A DNA stretch of 64,000 nt from the NCBI RefSeq assembly GCF_029211185.1, contig NZ_JARGDO010000001.1, positions 1-64,000 on the forward strand. The letters are read 5' to 3'. This document shows, in pieces, positions 61,691 through 64,000 of the stretch. Under the pieces are notes generated by a model. It did not search any database. It saw only the letters and a program-made list of their open reading frames with translations, and was not told the origin of the DNA. The DNA comes from Tessaracoccus caeni. Lineage in GTDB: Bacteria > Actinomycetota > Actinomycetes > Propionibacteriales > Propionibacteriaceae. Made by a program: the position numbers and the translations under genes. Positions within the stretch are counted from its first letter, which is position 1; each line of letters starts with the position of its first letter.

Positions 61691-64000
61691 CTAGCGCTCC
61701 TCCTCCGGGGTCTCCTCGCCGGACGGCTGCTCGCTGGCCGAGGGATCCTCGGTCTCCGCGACACCGGTCTCCTCGTCGAGCAGCTTGATGGCGCTCTCGA
61801 TCTGCACCTTCGCCGCGTCGTTCTTCGCCTGGTAGTCGGCCAGCTTGCCCTCGCGGAGCGCCGCGTCGGCCTCAGCGAAGAGCTTCTCCGCGCTGTCCAG
61901 GTGATTGCGCACCCTGACGCTGGTCTCGAGCGCGGGCTGCTCCGTGCCCGAATCGGGCTCGAGGCCGGGAACCTCTTCCTGCGAACCCTCACCCGTGTCG
62001 GCGCCGGCATCGCCCTTGAACACCTGGTCGAGCGCGGCCTGCAGCGTCTCACCGATGCCGACGTGCTCGCCGAAGCGCACCACGACGAAGCGCAGAGCCG
62101 GGTAGCCGCCGGTGGTGGAGGTGGTCTGCGTGTAGATGGGCTGCACGTAGAGCAGACCGCCGCCGACCGGCAGCGTCAGCAGGTTGCCGTAGATCGCGCT
62201 GGCCGTCGATCCCTGACGGGTGAACGGCAGCAATCGATCGGCCACCTGCTCGTTGGTGGAGATCGCGTTGAAGGTCTGGCCGGGTCCGGAGATCTGATGG
62301 GTGTCGGAGAGCTTGAGTGCCCGCAACTGACCGTAGTTCTCGCTGGTGGCATCGGCGTTGGCCGCCATGAACACCGACAGGTTCTCGCGCTCGCGTGGAA
62401 CGAACACCGTGGTGTTGGCGTAGTGCGGCTCGTCGTCGCCCGGCCAGCGGATGGTCAGGAAGTAGGGCGGCTGCTTGACCGCGTCCTGCGTCCCGCCGCG
62501 CACCGGATCGTTGGGGATCGCCCAGACGTCCGACTCCTGCAGCCAGGTGTCGGTGTTCTTGGTGTGGTAGCGGCTCAGGATCTGGCGCTGGAGCTTGAAC
62601 ATGTCCTGCGGGTAGCGGAGGTGCTCGAGCAGTTCCGGTGAGATCTTCTCCTTGGGCGTGATCACGCCGGGGAAGACCTTGGACCAGGTCTGCAGGATCG
62701 GATCCTCTTCGTCCCACTCGTACAGGGTCACGGTGCCGTCGTAGGCGTCGACGGTGGCCTTGACCGAGTTGCGCACGTAGTTGACCTTTTGCGCCATCGT
62801 CAGCTGCTGAGCCGACTGGGTGCGCGAGTCGGAGATCGAGTTCTCCCAATCCGAACGCCACGAGTTGGGGTAGCTGTTGGTGGTGGTGTAGCCGTCGATG
62901 ATCCACACGATCTTGCCGTTGACGACGCTCGGGTACGGATCGGAGTCCAGGGTCAGCCAGGGGGCCACCTCCTGCACGCGCTCCATCGGAACCCGGTTGA
63001 ACAGCAGCTGGGACTCCTCGTTGACGCGATCCGACAGCATCAGGTTGATGTCGCCGAAGCGCAGCGCGAACAGGGCACGCATGAACGGGTTGCCGATGGC
63101 GACGCCGCCCTCACCGTCGTAGGTGTTGCGCGACTCGGTGCGAGCCTCGCCGCCCGACGGGGTGTCCAGCTCGACAGGAGTCGATCCCTCGGGCGCGCCG
63201 GCGACCACCCAGTGCGTGCTGCGCTCACCGAAGTAGATCCGCGACTGGTGCTCGTCGAGGAGGCCCACCGTCGGAATGCCACCGGAGGCGAAGACAGGCT
63301 CGCCGTTGACCTGGCGCTGGTTGCCGTAGGCGGCGACGATGCCATGGCCGTGGGTGTAGACGGTGCGCATGTTATTCCACAGCTCGCCGGACTCCACCGA
63401 GGCCAGGTCGAGTTCGCGCACCGCCACCACCATGTCGACGCTGCGGCCGTCGATCTCGTAGCGGTCGACGTCGAGCGTCTTCGGGAAGCGGTAGTACCCG
63501 CGCACCTGCTGCAGCTGCTCGAAGGTGGGCGGCATGACGGAGGGGTCCATCAGGCGGATGGCCGGCAGCGCCTCCGCGTCGGAGCGCAGCTGCCCCGCGC
63601 TGACGGAGGTGACGGCCTCGTAGTCATCGATGTCGATGTTGTCGATGCCGTAGGCCTTCTGCGTGGCTTCGAGGTTGGCGGCGATGAACGGACGCTCGCG
63701 CTCGGGCTTGTTGGGCTCCACCTGGAAGTTCTGGATGAACCACGGGTAGACCATGGTGAGGATGATGCCGGTGACCACCATCAGCGCCAGCGACACCGCG
63801 GGAATGCTCCAGCGCACCTTGTAGGCGTTGTAGAAGCACAGCGCGGCGCACAGCAGGGCCACCGCCGCGAGGATCGTCTGGGCGGGCACCCGGGCGGCCG
63901 AGTCGGTGTAGGTGATGCCGGTGAGCAGCTGGTTGGTGGTGACCGAGTACAGGAAGCGCGTCAGGTAGGAGTTGACGGCGAACACCACCAGGCCGAGGCC
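61691..64000 (-). CDS. UPF0182 family membrane protein, 5' end beyond the window
   Basis: At least 769 residues remain open to the right edge, so the start is missing. The visible part has three membrane helices near its N-terminal end (TILAAVALLCAALCFYNAYK, WSIPAVSLALMVVTGIILTM), then a large extracytoplasmic region with YGIDNIDIDDYEAVTSVSAG, RVPMERVQEVAPWLTLDSDP and IYGNLLTLPVGGGLLYVQPI, characteristic of COG1615/UPF0182. The tail is acidic (ETEDPSASEQPSGEETPEEE). Full members are about 950-1000 residues with seven helices. The function is unknown. The stop is 7 bp from the convergent M16 gene. Confidence 0.9.
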   Translation of the reverse strand, partial: GLGLVVFAVNSYLTRFLYSVTTNQLLTGITYTDSAARVPAQTILAAVALLCAALCFYNAYKVRWSIPAVSLALMVVTGIILTMVYPWFIQNFQVEPNKPERERPFIAANLEATQKAYGIDNIDIDDYEAVTSVSAGQLRSDAEALPAIRLMDPSVMPPTFEQLQQVRGYYRFPKTLDVDRYEIDGRSVDMVVAVRELDLASVESGELWNNMRTVYTHGHGIVAAYGNQRQVNGEPVFASGGIPTVGLLDEHQSRIYFGERSTHWVVAGAPEGSTPVELDTPSGGEARTESRNTYDGEGGVAIGNPFMRALFALRFGDINLMLSDRVNEESQLLFNRVPMERVQEVAPWLTLDSDPYPSVVNGKIVWIIDGYTTTNSYPNSWRSDWENSISDSRTQSAQQLTMAQKVNYVRNSVKATVDAYDGTVTLYEWDEEDPILQTWSKVFPGVITPKEKISPELLEHLRYPQDMFKLQRQILSRYHTKNTDTWLQESDVWAIPNDPVRGGTQDAVKQPPYFLTIRWPGDDEPHYANTTVFVPRERENLSVFMAANADATSENYGQLRALKLSDTHQISGPGQTFNAISTNEQVADRLLPFTRQGSTASAIYGNLLTLPVGGGLLYVQPIYTQTTSTTGGYPALRFVVVRFGEHVGIGETLQAALDQVFKGDAGADTGEGSQEEVPGLEPDSGTEQPALETSVRVRNHLDSAEKLFAEADAALREGKLADYQAKNDAAKVQIESAIKLLDEETGVAETEDPSASEQPSGEETPEEER

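Overview
This is a high-GC stretch of an actinobacterial chromosome. Three things point there: the housekeeping gene order, the many start codons that sit 6-7 nt behind a TANNNT box with no ribosome binding site (leaderless mRNAs), and actinobacterial gene neighbours such as a DUF4081 GNAT next to ispG and a ferritin-like lipoprotein divergent from rimP. The combination suggests the Propionibacteriaceae or relatives, but that is inference and the species is not identified. I see no rRNA, convincing tRNA, CRISPR array, insertion sequence with transposase, or prophage.

A conserved skeleton runs on the minus strand from right to left: rpsB-tsf-pyrH-frr-cdsA-rlmN, dxr-rseP-ispG-GNAT, proS, rimP-nusA, ylxR-infB-rbfA-truB, ribF, rpsO (translation, ribosome maturation, MEP isoprenoid pathway, phospholipid and nucleotide synthesis). 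Accessory blocks sit at its joints. They are: a GNAT and an aromatic-amino-acid-type decarboxylase (4.8-6.8 kb); a lactate permease plus lutABC lactate-oxidation operon (7.8-12.4 kb); a glutamate-type ABC importer plus an LTA-synthase-like sulfatase between nusA and ylxR (17.3-22.5 kb); a block with an AbrB-type protein, a membrane-tethered PEP-synthase/rifampin-phosphotransferase-like protein, a two-component system, an ABC exporter, a large RND pump and its MarR regulator (25.1-36.3 kb); an ATPase, a truncated DUF4276 gene, a truncated ornithine-cyclodeaminase gene and an MHS transporter (38.1-41.4 kb); and a phosphotransferase with glutamate dehydrogenase (46.0-48.2 kb). To the right of rpsB come an M23 peptidase, xerC, peptide deformylase, a TrmH-type methyltransferase, a PabB-PabC fusion, a pair of M16 peptidases and a partial UPF0182 membrane protein.

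The left 4 kb is the most plastic part. A GNAT gene has its last codons and stop amplified as 84-bp tandem copies. A cyclase-family hydrolase is translationally coupled to a thiamine-diphosphate enzyme, and the inter-domain linker of that enzyme has been invaded in frame by a duplicated 108-bp palindromic element.

The observations I would follow first are the in-frame palindromic insertion (3077-3262), the AbrB/membrane-phosphotransferase pair with its palindromic promoter and adjacent 162-bp fold-back element (25122-28189), the collapsed ATPase-DUF4276 locus (38104-39550), and the RND pump with a roughly 195-residue coiled-coil/proline-rich insert. All functions are read from motifs and family memory. 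No database search was run.
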